A DNA stretch of 64,000 nt from an uncultured Anaerococcus sp. (GCF_943912385.1 NZ_CALTTY010000005.1:1-64000); one strand, 5' to 3'; numbered from the stretch's first letter, positions 1-8,621 are shown. Numbers and translations: made by a program. The notes: a model not told the origin generated them from the letters alone.

Positions 1-63
1 TCGTGCTGAAGAAGTATTCATTTACTTCTACCAACACGATTTATTATAGACCCAAGAAAAAAG

Positions 64-255
64 GAGCTGTTGCAAATTGTGAATAATTATCGTCCCATCA
101 TCATGAGGTTCTCTCTCAAAGTTTGCCTCTTTTGGCCGGCGGGCCACTTTTAGCCCGCCGGCTCATGGAGGTGAAACTTCACGAGAAAAAAGCCCGTCGG
201 CTCGTTGAGACCTCATGATGATATTGGGACGATTTATTCATTCTGCAACAGCCCC
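64..255. repeat. Palindromic MITE-like element, copy A
   Basis: The left arm (GAGCTGTTGCA... then ATCGTCCCATCATCATGAGG) is an imperfect inverted repeat of the right arm, which ends ...TGCAACAGCCCC. Inside lie a perfect 10-bp GC-rich stem (135-144 with 153-162) and the core AGCCCGTCGGCT at 191-202, followed by TTGAGACC. The same ends and core occur at 33666-33779. The element stops only 7 bases from the tcyP stop codon, so it may also terminate tcyP transcription. No transposase is present. The terminal CTGTTGCA resembles the ends of some insertion sequences, so a non-autonomous IS derivative is the likeliest origin, but this is inference. Confidence 0.75.
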
Positions 256-262
256 GAAAATT

Positions 263-1549
263 TTAGCTATTGTATTTATCCCTATCAAGCTCGCCCTCAC
301 TTGATGCAACAATTAAAGCAGCAGAAGTTGCAGCGGTAACATTTGTCGCTGTCCTTCCCATATCAGCTAGGGATGATATCGGGGCGAGAATTACTACCAT
401 TTCAACCGGTAGACCCATGGCTGCAAAGACTGCTGTTGTAGCAATTGTCGCAGTTCCTGGTACCCCTACTGTACCTAAGGATACGAGTAGGGCTGCAAGG
501 ATAAGGCCAAGATAGTCTGTGATAGTGTAGTCAAGTCCAAGGACATTGGCTGTTAGGATGGCAGTCATCACCGGCCAGAAGCCTGCACAGCCTGGCATAC
601 CCATGGTTGCACCAGCAGGAGCAACGAAGGATGCTATATTTTCAGATACACCCAGGTTATTTTCAAGGTTGTCAACATTGGCTGGAATAGAGCCAACAGA
701 AGACTGGGTTGTAAAGCCTATGGCCTGGACTGAGAAGTTCTTCTTAAAAAACTTAAATGGATTAAGTCCAGAAAATATACTAAGCATGGCCCCTGTTGTT
801 AAGTAAGAATGAACAAAGGAAGCCACATAGGTAAGGATTAAGACTGATACAAGAGGCTTAATTGCAGTATAGTCAATCCTTGCAATAGCAGCTGATATTA
901 GGGACAAAACAGCATAAGGGGTAAAGCTTGTTACAAGACCCACCAGGCTATTAATTATCTCAGAAAAAGAATTGATAAAGTCGACAAAAGGTCTTACTTC
1001 TTCCTCTTTGCCCTTTTCAATTAAGCTTAAAATCACAAAGCCAATCAAAACTGCAAATACAATTATAGGAATGACCCTCCCATTTGCTGCATCACTAACG
1101 ATATTTTGAGGAAAAAAGTCAACTACAGCCTGGGCAAAGGTTGGTACTTCTCTTGCCTCAGCGGCTTCTGGCAAAGGAATATTGGCATCCTTGCCGATTT
1201 TAAAGGCTACAGCGAGAATGACCCCAAGGGCTGATCCTAAAACATTGTGGAGGGATAAAATCCCTACTGTCTTAAGACCGATTGACTTAAGCCTGTTTAT
1301 AGATTCATTTGACACTACTACCTTAATAACAGAAGCTAAAAGTAGAGGTATTACTAGAGCAAAGAGGATGTTGGCATAGATTTCTCCAAAAATACCAATT
1401 AATTCAGTCTCCCCCTTAAAGACAAAACCCAGTCCTATACCGAGTAGGGAAGCGAGAATTACCCTAGTTGAAAATCTCGCCCCCTTCTTTTTCATCAGTC
1501 TAAGGACGTAAAAAAGCGCCAATCCTATTATTAGTGCTAGATACTTCAT
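263..1549 (-). CDS. tcyP: L-cystine uptake transporter TcyP (DAACS family)
   Basis: A 428-residue polytopic membrane protein of the dicarboxylate/amino acid:cation symporter family. It has an N-terminal hydrophobic hairpin, a serine-rich re-entrant loop (TTQSSVGSIPANV near residue 280), the substrate-binding GxPG segment (GTVGVPGTA) and the conserved NVTAATSAA near the C-terminus. The opening residues, which include the charged stretch LRLMKKKG, match the TcyP subgroup. It imports cystine using an ion gradient. The start is backed by GGGAGA just upstream. The gene is monocistronic behind a T-box with a cysteine specifier, which independently supports a cysteine or cystine substrate. The repeat element lies directly downstream. 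Confidence 0.88.
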   Translation of the reverse strand: MKYLALIIGLALFYVLRLMKKKGARFSTRVILASLLGIGLGFVFKGETELIGIFGEIYANILFALVIPLLLASVIKVVVSNESINRLKSIGLKTVGILSLHNVLGSALGVILAVAFKIGKDANIPLPEAAEAREVPTFAQAVVDFFPQNIVSDAANGRVIPIIVFAVLIGFVILSLIEKGKEEEVRPFVDFINSFSEIINSLVGLVTSFTPYAVLSLISAAIARIDYTAIKPLVSVLILTYVASFVHSYLTTGAMLSIFSGLNPFKFFKKNFSVQAIGFTTQSSVGSIPANVDNLENNLGVSENIASFVAPAGATMGMPGCAGFWPVMTAILTANVLGLDYTITDYLGLILAALLVSLGTVGVPGTATIATTAVFAAMGLPVEMVVILAPISSLADMGRTATNVTAATSAALIVASSEGELDRDKYNS

Positions 1550-1584
1550 AATAATCTCCCTTCTAATAATTTATAATAAAATTA

Positions 1585-1842
1585 AACAAAAAAATCTCGT
1601 CCCTTATAAAAAGGACGAGTTAACGTGATTCCACCTTTATTCATTCCCACGAAATGGGAACCTCAAACTGGGGTCATCAAACCCCTCTCGCTATAACAGG
1701 CGATCCTGGGACCTGCTACTTATTTTCACAAGCCCGACTTAAAGATGCATAAACACAAGCGTCTTATGGCCAGTCTCAGCAAATAGGCCTCTCTGTAATA
1801 ATATTTTTTGTGCTCTCTTCTTTTTAACGTCAATTTTATTAT
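1585..1842 (-). promoter_or_regulatory. T-box leader, Cys-specific (upstream of tcyP)
   Basis: On the minus strand the leader carries a Stem I with a GCTG apical motif and a lower internal loop. In that loop UGC followed by A sits directly before the closing helix (TTAAA.AGA with TCTTTAA), so the specifier reads Cys. The T-box sequence is AAGGTGGAATCACG. Its UGGA would pair with a UCCA acceptor end, and tRNA-Cys carries U73, so specifier and discriminator agree. A terminator hairpin (stem 1596-1602 with 1613-1619) followed by T7 closes the leader. Uncharged tRNA-Cys should allow read-through into tcyP. Confidence 0.9.
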
Positions 1843-1848
1843 AAAGCT

Positions 1849-1877
1849 ATTATAACAATTCCTAGTAAAATAGTCAA
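1849..1877 (-). promoter_or_regulatory. Promoter of the T-box-tcyP transcript
   Basis: TTGACT at 1872-1877, a 17-bp spacer and a perfect TATAAT at 1849-1854 on the minus strand place the transcript start near 1842, just ahead of Stem I of the T-box. Confidence 0.85.
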
Positions 1878-1905
1878 GATTAAATTTATAAGCAAAAACC
1901 ATATC

Positions 1906-1941
1906 AAAAACTCGCGGAATTTAAAGCTTTCCGCAAGTTTT
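1906..1941 (-). terminator. Intrinsic terminator after the GH13 gene
   Basis: AAAACTTGCGGAA and TTCCGCGAGTTTTT (minus strand) form a stem around a short loop about 27 bases past the GH13 stop codon. It is followed by a T-run and separates that gene from the tcyP promoter. Confidence 0.8.
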
Positions 1942-1967
1942 ATAGGCGTCTTAATCTGTGATTAGAT

Positions 1968-3674
1968 TTAATTTACAATGGTTTTATAGCTTTCCCAAAT
2001 TACAAAACTATTTTCCTTAAACTTTTTATTTTCATAATTATTTGCTAAAAGGATTTGGGATGTAATTTCAAATTCTTTTTCCTGTCCCAAATTAGTGGCA
2101 AGTCCTAAAGATCTTTCATTATCAAATCTTTCTATTATTAGGATATTGTCCTTGCTATAAATTTTTATAGACCCATTTTTTATTGCAGGATGTTTTTTGA
2201 TAGCTAGAATCTCCTTGATTTTTTCTGTAAGTTCTTTATTTTCGTCAAGTTTGTCCCAAGGAAAGGCTCTCCTACAATCAGGGTCTTTGCCGCCTTCAAG
2301 AAGGGTTTCTGTTCCGTAATAGATGGAATTTGCTCCCATATAAATTGTGGACATGGCAAGGGCCGCCAAAAACTTATCCCCACTTCCTTCTATTTCTGTA
2401 ATAAATCTTGGTGTATCGTGGGTGTCTAGGAAATTTAACATCATCCTATTTGCCGCATCCCTATTTCTCATAATAACCATATTTAGGTCATCACTTGCTT
2501 TTTTGGCATCGATTTTCTCTTTGAAATAATCAAGGGCAGTGTTTGTGAAGGCATAGTTCATTACAGAATCAAACTCGTCGCCCCTAAGAAAGCTTTCTGC
2601 ATTGTGCCAATTTTCACCTATTATTACCGCATCTTTTTTAGAAGATTTAATTTCCTTCCTAAATCTCTTCCAAAAATCATGGCTTACTTCATCTGACACA
2701 TCAAGTCTCCAGCCGTCTATATCAAATTCTTCTATCCAATATTTGCCAATTTTAATTAAATAGTCTTGGACATTTTTATTGGATGTATTAAGTTTTGGCA
2801 TATTATAAACATGGGCAAAAGTTTCATATGTGATTTTTTCTATATCAACTTCGTCTCCCTCAATAAAAAACCAATCAAAATACTGAGACTCTTTGCCCTT
2901 TTCTCTTACATCAACGAAGATAGGATTTTTGTGGGACATATGGTTAAATACAGCATCTAAGACGATTCTAATCCCCATTTCATGGGCCTTTTCTACAAGG
3001 ATTTTGAAATCTTTTTTATCTCCAAATTGCGGATCAATTTCAAAATAATCCATAATATCATATTTGTGATTTGTTGGAGATTTAAAAATTGGAGTTAGGT
3101 AAAGGGCATTTACTCCCAAAGATTTGATATGGTCGAGTTTTTCTATAATCCCTTTTAGATCTCCACCTGCAAAAGAATCTGTTCTTGGCAAATCTTCCCA
3201 TTTTTGATTGATATAAGAATCATCCTTAGAAAAGTCTCCCCTCCTAAATCTTTCAGGGAAAATCTGATAGAAAAGGGCATCTTTCATCCATTCTACTGGC
3301 TCAAATAGGTCGGCCTCATTGATATATGGCATGTGAAAGGATGTAAAATGAAAGTTTTCAAAATCATAATTTTCGCTAAGACTACTTTCACAAAGGTAAT
3401 AAGTTGCCTTTCCTTCTATTATTTTAAAAATATAGGCAATTCTTTTGTCAATTACTTTTAAATCCACTTCATAATAAGAAAAAATCTCATCCTCAAAGGT
3501 CTTTTCCATCTCTATTTCTTCCCACTTGCGTGGCTCATCAAATTTATAAGTATAAAGAAGATTTATATCAAGCTTATCTTCCTTATCGGCTCTAATTCTG
3601 ATATTTAAAATATCCTCACTTTTTGCACTTGCCATAAAACTCTCACTAAGGTGTAAAACTGCAGCTTTATTCAT
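1968..3674 (-). CDS. GH13 alpha-glycosidase (neopullulanase/cyclomaltodextrinase-like)
   Basis: A 568-residue cytoplasmic enzyme (no signal peptide) that should hydrolyse alpha-1,4/1,6-linked malto-oligosaccharides, cyclodextrins or pullulan. Residues 1-120 look like a CBM34-type N-terminal domain. The YQIFPERF segment at 136-143 opens the TIM barrel in this subfamily. GH13 motifs are intact: DAVFNH at 240-245, GWRLD with the nucleophile at D325, the acid/base in IIGENW at E354, and the transition-state pair HD at 419-420. It stands alone between two terminators with no sugar-transport neighbour except the fructose operon upstream. Exact substrate is not determinable from sequence. Confidence 0.87.
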   Translation of the reverse strand: MNKAAVLHLSESFMASAKSEDILNIRIRADKEDKLDINLLYTYKFDEPRKWEEIEMEKTFEDEIFSYYEVDLKVIDKRIAYIFKIIEGKATYYLCESSLSENYDFENFHFTSFHMPYINEADLFEPVEWMKDALFYQIFPERFRRGDFSKDDSYINQKWEDLPRTDSFAGGDLKGIIEKLDHIKSLGVNALYLTPIFKSPTNHKYDIMDYFEIDPQFGDKKDFKILVEKAHEMGIRIVLDAVFNHMSHKNPIFVDVREKGKESQYFDWFFIEGDEVDIEKITYETFAHVYNMPKLNTSNKNVQDYLIKIGKYWIEEFDIDGWRLDVSDEVSHDFWKRFRKEIKSSKKDAVIIGENWHNAESFLRGDEFDSVMNYAFTNTALDYFKEKIDAKKASDDLNMVIMRNRDAANRMMLNFLDTHDTPRFITEIEGSGDKFLAALAMSTIYMGANSIYYGTETLLEGGKDPDCRRAFPWDKLDENKELTEKIKEILAIKKHPAIKNGSIKIYSKDNILIIERFDNERSLGLATNLGQEKEFEITSQILLANNYENKKFKENSFVIWESYKTIVN

Positions 3675-3734
3675 AATCCCTCCTTGATTTTCGTAAACAT
3701 ATAATCTAGCAATAAATTATACTAGTTTTAAGAG

Positions 3735-3771
3735 AAAAAAATACCAGAAGACTCAGCTTCTGATATTTTTT
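3735..3771. terminator. Terminator between fruA and the GH13 gene
   Basis: AAAAAATACCAGAAG and CTTCTGATATTTTTT form a stem with flanking A- and T-runs. It follows fruA on the minus strand and could work on either strand. Confidence 0.85.
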
Positions 3772-3797
3772 GTGTACTATCGATTGTTTTTCAGTTT

Positions 3798-5687
3798 TTA
3801 TCCTAAAATATCTTCAGGTTTTTTCTTAATAGCTCCAAAGATCAGCCCACCAACAATAGATCCAATTACTACTGCTCCTACAAATAAGAGGGCTTGGTTT
3901 AAAGAGCTCATAGCTGGTAGGATAAATACTCCACCGTGTGGGGCAGGTGCGCTTATACCGAAGTACCCCACGATTGCCCCTGCTATGGCAGATCCTATTA
4001 CACATGATGGGAGGACTGTTTGTGGTTCTGATGCCGCAAATGGGATTGCCCCCTCTGTAATGAAGGATGCTCCTAAGATGTAGTTGGTTATAGTTGTTTT
4101 CTTTTGGTCTTCATTAAATTTATTTTTGAAAAATGTTGTTGCAATGGCGATAGCTATTGGTGGGACCATACCCCCTACCATGACAGCCGCCATAAAAGTT
4201 CCTATGCCTGTATCCGTGAAGGCTCCTATTGCAAAGGCGTAGGCAGCCTTATTAATTGGTCCACCCATATCAATTGCCATCATTCCTGCAAGCAAGGCTC
4301 CTAATAGGACCATGTTTGTCCCAGAAAGGCTCATTAACCAGTTGTTAATAAAGGTATTTACTCCAGTAAAGACTGGGTCAACTGCAAAGTACATGATAGT
4401 TCCGACTATAAGTAAGCCTAGAACTGGGTAAATTAGCATTGGTTTTAAGCCTTCAATTGACTTTGGTAGGTTTCTTGTGGCTTTTTTGAGTAAGTTTACT
4501 ACGAAACCTGCTATAAAACCACCAATCAAACCACCGATAAACCCAGCTCCACGGCTTGCCATAAGTCCTGCTACCATACCTGGCATTAGACCTGGCCTAT
4601 CTGCTATAGAGTAGGATATATACCCTGCAAGGATTGGTATCAAGAAGGAGAAGGCATCTCCTCCCAGGTCATTTAGAAAGGTAAATACTTTTGACTCACT
4701 GCCCGCAAATCTTTCAAATAGGAAGGAAATTGCAAGTAGGATTCCCCCACCGATAACAAATGGCAGCATATGGCTGATACCATTCATGAGGTCGCCGTAA
4801 ATTTTTTGGCCTAGGCTTTGGCTTTTATCTTCATAGGTCTTTTCTGCCCCACCCTCTTCTTGGTGGATGTTGGCCTCACCCTTGATTGCCCTATCAACAA
4901 GTTCATCAGCCTTTCTAATCCCGTCAGAAACTGGTCTTTGGATGACTTTTTTGCCGTTAAATCTCGCTGTTTCAACCTTTTTATCAGCAGTAATAATAAT
5001 GGCATCTGCCTCATCAATTTCAGCCTGGGTTAACCTATTTTTTATCCCGTCTGATCCATTTGTTTCAACCTTGATATCAACTCCCTTGGCCGATGCTGCC
5101 TTTTCTAGGGCCTCTTGGGCCATGTAGGTGTGGGCTATACCATTTGGACAGGCTGTAACTGCAAGGAGTTTTACAGAAGATGTTTCTGAACCTGCTGGCT
5201 TTTGTTCAGCTACAGGAGATTCTTCTTTTTTATCTTCGCTGTATTTTTCTATTACACCGTATACGTCATCTTCACTTTTTACCTCTTTAAGGTCGTCTAT
5301 GAAGCCATCTTTCATTATCATCTTTGATAATTCTGCAAGAGTTGCTACATGGAGGTTATTTTCTCCATCTGGTGCTGCTATGGCAAAGAAGATTTCTGTT
5401 GGCATACCGTCTAGGGCACCATAGTCAAGTCCTGATTTTTTTCTGGCAAATAAGACAGCAGGTTCTACAACTGTGGCATTTTTACTGTGTGGGATGGCTA
5501 CAGATTCTCCAAGGGCAGTTGATCCTTGCTCTTCCCTTTCCTTTAATCCTGCTGCAAAATCTTCTGCACTTTTTACATAGCCTTTTTCATAAAATTTCTC
5601 TGCTATCTCCTTGATAGCTTCATCTTTCGTCTCTGCCTTGAGGTCTAGGACCATAAGGTCTTTTTTTAATAAATCTTTAATTTCCAA
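3798..5687 (-). CDS. fruA: PTS fructose transporter subunit IIABC
   Basis: A 629-residue fused PTS permease that imports fructose as fructose-1-phosphate. The domains in order are EIIA (about 1-150, phospho-acceptor H67 in AIPHSKN), an acidic linker, EIIB-fru (about 172-275, phospho-acceptor C180 in TACPNGIAHTYM) and membrane EIIC (about 295-620, with GGxxGGFIAGF loops and the APHGG segment). Length and order match standard Gram-positive FruA. Its first codons overlap the end of fruK by 11 bp, so it is the last gene of fruR-fruK-fruA and is followed by a terminator. Confidence 0.95.
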   Translation of the reverse strand: MEIKDLLKKDLMVLDLKAETKDEAIKEIAEKFYEKGYVKSAEDFAAGLKEREEQGSTALGESVAIPHSKNATVVEPAVLFARKKSGLDYGALDGMPTEIFFAIAAPDGENNLHVATLAELSKMIMKDGFIDDLKEVKSEDDVYGVIEKYSEDKKEESPVAEQKPAGSETSSVKLLAVTACPNGIAHTYMAQEALEKAASAKGVDIKVETNGSDGIKNRLTQAEIDEADAIIITADKKVETARFNGKKVIQRPVSDGIRKADELVDRAIKGEANIHQEEGGAEKTYEDKSQSLGQKIYGDLMNGISHMLPFVIGGGILLAISFLFERFAGSESKVFTFLNDLGGDAFSFLIPILAGYISYSIADRPGLMPGMVAGLMASRGAGFIGGLIGGFIAGFVVNLLKKATRNLPKSIEGLKPMLIYPVLGLLIVGTIMYFAVDPVFTGVNTFINNWLMSLSGTNMVLLGALLAGMMAIDMGGPINKAAYAFAIGAFTDTGIGTFMAAVMVGGMVPPIAIAIATTFFKNKFNEDQKKTTITNYILGASFITEGAIPFAASEPQTVLPSCVIGSAIAGAIVGYFGISAPAPHGGVFILPAMSSLNQALLFVGAVVIGSIVGGLIFGAIKKKPEDILG

Positions 5688-6582
5688 TTTTTTCTACCTC
5701 TACCTTACTTAATACTTCGTTAATCATTTCCCTACTTGCTATATCTGGGCTAAAGGCTGTGGCTGATCCGCAGGCTGCTGCTAATTTAAAGGCGTCTAGC
5801 TTGTCATAACCATTTACTATTCCGTAGACGAAGCCGCCCACCATAGAATCTCCTGCACCTACTGAATTTACAAGTTCGCCAGAAACTGGCTTTGACCTAT
5901 AAACACTATCCTTATCTACAAAAATCGAGCCTTCGGCACCGAGAGATACTATCACATTTTCTGCACCCATCTCATTAAGTTTTTTTGCATAATCGATTAG
6001 GTTATCATCATTTATCTCAGCTTCAAAAATCATCCCTAGCTCATCCTCATTTGGCTTTACCAAAAGTGGCTTATAATCTAGGTAGGAAATTAGGCTTTTA
6101 TTTGCTATATCTATAGTAAACTTTGCCCTAGTTTCCTCTATAATTTCTTTATAAAAGTTATCTTCTAAGGAGTATGGAAGAGAACCAGATATTACTATTA
6201 TGTCGTCTTTTTTGACTTCTTTTAAAATATCAAAAAACTCATCGACCTCTTCTTTAGAAATATGAGGACCCTTAGCATTGATTTCTGTTTCCTTATCATA
6301 CTTAAGTTTTACATTTATCCTTGAACTCTCTTTTATTCTTACAAAATTTTCATCAAGACCCAGCTCTCTTACAGAATCTGCTATATACTCACCGATAAAA
6401 CCTCCGACAAAACCCAGGTTCACAGATTTTTCACCGAGGTTGTTTAGGATTTTACTTGCCATAATTCCCTTACCGCCAGGATATTTCTCATCTTCTCTGG
6501 CTCTAATTGTAGATCCGTCAGTAAACTTATCGAACCTTAGGATGTAGTCTATGGCCGGGTTTGTTGTGATTGTATATATCAT
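5677..6582 (-). CDS. fruK: 1-phosphofructokinase
   Basis: A 301-residue PfkB-family kinase converting fructose-1-phosphate to fructose-1,6-bisphosphate. It begins MIYTITTNPAIDY, typical of FruK, has the substrate-binding GGKG at about 37-40, and ends with the catalytic anion-hole motif GAGDSMVGGF near residue 250. It overlaps fruR by 4 bp and fruA by 11 bp, so the three are translationally coupled and act as one fructose-utilisation unit. Confidence 0.95.
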   Translation of the reverse strand: MIYTITTNPAIDYILRFDKFTDGSTIRAREDEKYPGGKGIMASKILNNLGEKSVNLGFVGGFIGEYIADSVRELGLDENFVRIKESSRINVKLKYDKETEINAKGPHISKEEVDEFFDILKEVKKDDIIVISGSLPYSLEDNFYKEIIEETRAKFTIDIANKSLISYLDYKPLLVKPNEDELGMIFEAEINDDNLIDYAKKLNEMGAENVIVSLGAEGSIFVDKDSVYRSKPVSGELVNSVGAGDSMVGGFVYGIVNGYDKLDAFKLAAACGSATAFSPDIASREMINEVLSKVEVEKIGN

Positions 6583-7274
6583 TTATCCTCCCTTATTAAT
6601 TTTATCTCATCCCTTTTTGCTATAGTTTGAAAGTATTTGACCCCCTCCTTGGAAGAATCTGCCAATACGTAGGCCCTAGCTGAATTTTCTATGGCCTTAG
6701 CCTTAACAGTCGCCTCACTTACATCAGCTGTATAGAAGGCAAAATCATCAAATCCATTTGCCCCAATAAAGGCTAGGTCAAAATTGTACCTACTTATAGA
6801 CTCTAGGGTCTTAACACCTGTGGTAACCTTGGTTGTTGGCTTAACCCTTCCTTCTAAGAGGATGGTTGGAATATTTTTACTAATTAACTTATCTACATGC
6901 ATAAGACCATTTGTTACAATACTTAGGTCCATACTGGAATCTAGATAATCAATCAGGCTATGGCAGGTAGACCCTGCATCTAGGTAGATAAACTTTGCAT
7001 CTTTTATAAGCTTTACTGCCTTCTTGCCTATAATTGACTTTTCCTTTAGCTTATTTTTTTGGTTGTCGGTGTAATTGAGCTCTTTTTTACTAAGGTTGTT
7101 TACAACAGCTCCGCCATGGACCCTGGTTAGTTTACCTTCATCTTGTAAATAAGATAGGTCTCTCCTTAGGGTCGACTCACTCACACCGAGCTTGTCCATA
7201 AGGATTTTATTAGACACAGCCTCTTCTTTCTTGAGGGTGTCGATTATTATTTCCAATCTTTTTTCTATTATCAT
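6579..7274 (-). CDS. fruR: DeoR-family regulator of the fructose operon
   Basis: A 231-residue DeoR-type regulator. The N-terminal winged helix (about 1-57) has the classic SESTLRRDLSYLQDEGKLTRVHGG recognition region (SESTLRRDL near 27-35). The C-terminal DeoRC sugar-phosphate sensor includes the DAGSTC and IGANGFD segments. As first gene of fruRKA it probably represses the operon until fructose-1-phosphate accumulates. The start cannot lie much further in, because the HTH begins at residue 7, yet no Shine-Dalgarno precedes the ATG and the -10 box is only 6 bases from it. Confidence 0.9.
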   Translation of the reverse strand: MIIEKRLEIIIDTLKKEEAVSNKILMDKLGVSESTLRRDLSYLQDEGKLTRVHGGAVVNNLSKKELNYTDNQKNKLKEKSIIGKKAVKLIKDAKFIYLDAGSTCHSLIDYLDSSMDLSIVTNGLMHVDKLISKNIPTILLEGRVKPTTKVTTGVKTLESISRYNFDLAFIGANGFDDFAFYTADVSEATVKAKAIENSARAYVLADSSKEGVKYFQTIAKRDEIKLIREDK

Positions 7275-7280
7275 GTTAAT

Positions 7281-7309
7281 ATTATAACATCATTTTCCTT
7301 CAAAGTCAA
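7281..7309 (-). promoter_or_regulatory. Promoter of fruRKA
   Basis: TTGACT at 7304-7309, a 17-bp spacer and TATAAT at 7281-7286. The predicted transcription start falls at or within a base or two of the fruR ATG (7274), which implies a leaderless message. Confidence 0.8.
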
Positions 7310-7345
7310 TCAAAATCATTCATTAAACTCCATAATTGAAAATCT

Positions 7346-7374
7346 TTGACTATAAGGGCTTAAAAGATTATAAT
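7346..7374 (+). promoter_or_regulatory. Promoter of xpt
   Basis: TTGACT at 7346-7351, a 17-bp spacer and TATAAT at 7369-7374. The remaining leader of about 30 bases is too short for a purine riboswitch. An AAGGAG ribosome binding site precedes the gene. Confidence 0.85.
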
Positions 7375-7410
7375 TATATAAACTATTTACATATAAACAT
7401 ATAAGGAGAT

Positions 7411-7989
7411 ATGATGAAAGAACTAGAAGAAAGAATTCTTAAAGACGGGATTGTTATTGGCCCAAATATTTTGAAAGTTGACTCTTTCTTAAACCAACAA
7501 ATTGACTCTAAGCTAATCCATAAAATGGGTATTGAATTTGCGGACTACTTTAGAGACAAAAAAATCGATAAGGTCCTAACTGTGGAATCATCTGGCATAG
7601 CCCCAGCTCTTGCAACAGCCTTTGAACTCGGAGTTGACTGTGTCTTTGCTAGAAAAAAACAATCACTTACAACAGGTGATGACTTTTATCATTCAAGCGT
7701 CTACTCATTTACCAAACAAGTCACAAATGAACTTATCGTATCAAAAGACTTCCTCCATGAAGGCGAAAATATCCTAATGATCGATGACTTCCTAGCAAAT
7801 GGCCAAGCCGCTAAGGGCATGATAGCCATAGTAAGACAAGCTGGAGCCAACCCAGCGGGGCTTGGAATTATAATAGAAAAATCATTCAGTGAGGGAAGAC
7901 AGCTAATAGAAGATATGGACATAGATATCTACTCTCTTGCTAGGATTGCAAAACTAGAAGACGGTGAAATTCACTTTGTAGAAGAATAG
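7411..7989 (+). CDS. xpt: Xanthine phosphoribosyltransferase
   Basis: A 192-residue type I phosphoribosyltransferase that converts xanthine and PRPP to XMP in purine salvage. It has the N-terminal DSFLNQQID segment and the PRPP-binding loop ILMIDDFLANGQAAKG near 120-136 typical of Xpt. A start at MMKELEERIL or one codon later is equally possible; the AAGGAG site fits the first ATG. It is divergent from fruR, monocistronic, and closed by a terminator. guaA at 60.3 kb would convert its product XMP to GMP. Confidence 0.93.
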   Translation: MMKELEERILKDGIVIGPNILKVDSFLNQQIDSKLIHKMGIEFADYFRDKKIDKVLTVESSGIAPALATAFELGVDCVFARKKQSLTTGDDFYHSSVYSFTKQVTNELIVSKDFLHEGENILMIDDFLANGQAAKGMIAIVRQAGANPAGLGIIIEKSFSEGRQLIEDMDIDIYSLARIAKLEDGEIHFVEE

Positions 7990-8027
7990 AAAAAACTGCC
8001 AGGAAGGCTTATCCTTGGCAGTTTTTT
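7990..8027 (+). terminator. Intrinsic terminator of xpt
   Basis: AAAAAACTGCCA and TGGCAGTTTTTT form a strong stem starting immediately after the xpt stop codon, ending in a T6 run. Confidence 0.92.
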
Positions 8028-8190
8028 ATTTGCTTATAAAATTTTTTACCAATATCATCTCCTGGCTAAGACTTATTTGATTAGAGAGCCAGTGGGAAAT
8101 GACTCTCCTATCTTAGAAAAATTTCTCTTATTTGTTAAAATTTTCTAATACTTTTAGATAAGTATGTCGATAATTTTTACAAGTAAAATA

Positions 8191-8245
8191 AAAAGACACT
8201 AGCGACAAGCCCGTCGGCTGATTGAGACCCTAGTGTCTTTTTTTT
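8191..8245 (+). repeat. Terminator-like hairpin carrying the repeat-element core
   Basis: AAAAGACACTAG at 8191-8202 pairs perfectly with CTAGTGTCTTTT at 8230-8241, followed by more T. Its loop holds AGCCCGTCGGCT (8208-8219) then TTGAGACC, the same core as in the elements at 64-255 and 33666-33779, but the flanking arms are different. It sits alone in the gap of about 590 bp between xpt and the flavodoxin gene. Apart from it and the flavodoxin promoter I see nothing in that gap, though a weak CTGGCT/AGCCAG hairpin lies near 8070-8092. Confidence 0.7.
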
Positions 8246-8534
8246 GGTGAGTCATACCAAAGATTTACCTATCGCTTTGTTAGAGGTGGAATCTCTTAGG
8301 ATTATTATATATGATTTTTCCTAATTTTTCAATACTATTTCATTTGTCTGATTATTTATTATACTTTATCATAGATTATGGTGTAAATTATGAGATTTAC
8401 AAAATTTCTCTACTCCCTATTAATTTTATAATTTTTATAAAAAACAATCAAAATCAACCAGGATAAACTACTTACTCTTTGAAAGCCTGATTATGCCTAT
8501 ATTTTTACTATAAAATAAATTATGCAAAAAAGTC

Positions 8535-8563
8535 TTGACAAAATTCAAACTATGGTTTATTAT
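8535..8563 (+). promoter_or_regulatory. Promoter of the flavodoxin gene
   Basis: TTGACA at 8535-8540, a 17-bp spacer and TATTAT at 8558-8563, directly followed by the Fur box. Confidence 0.85.
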
Positions 8564-8570
8564 TATCTTA

Positions 8571-8595
8571 GATGATGATAAGAATTATCATTATC
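8571..8595 (+). promoter_or_regulatory. Fur box
   Basis: GATGATGATAAG-A-ATTATCATTATC is a 12-1-12 inverted repeat with 10 of 12 positions matching between arms and close agreement with the Fur consensus GATAATGATAATCATTATC. It covers the predicted transcription start of the flavodoxin gene, so iron-loaded Fur should block transcription. Confidence 0.85.
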
Positions 8596-8621
8596 AAAAA
8601 AATAAAACTTAAGGAGTTATT

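Noticed and set aside
1..41. Nested hairpin (TCGTG/CACGA with GAAGTA/TACTTC) at the left edge
   Set aside because: No T-run and the neighbouring gene is outside the window, so it cannot be interpreted.
7375..7410. Possible purine riboswitch ahead of xpt
   Set aside because: The promoter lies so close that the leader is only about 30 bases, too short for the aptamer.
8270..8300. AGAGGTGGAATCTC string resembling a T-box motif upstream of the flavodoxin gene
   Set aside because: No Stem I, specifier loop or terminator around it, and the flavodoxin promoter lies downstream of it.
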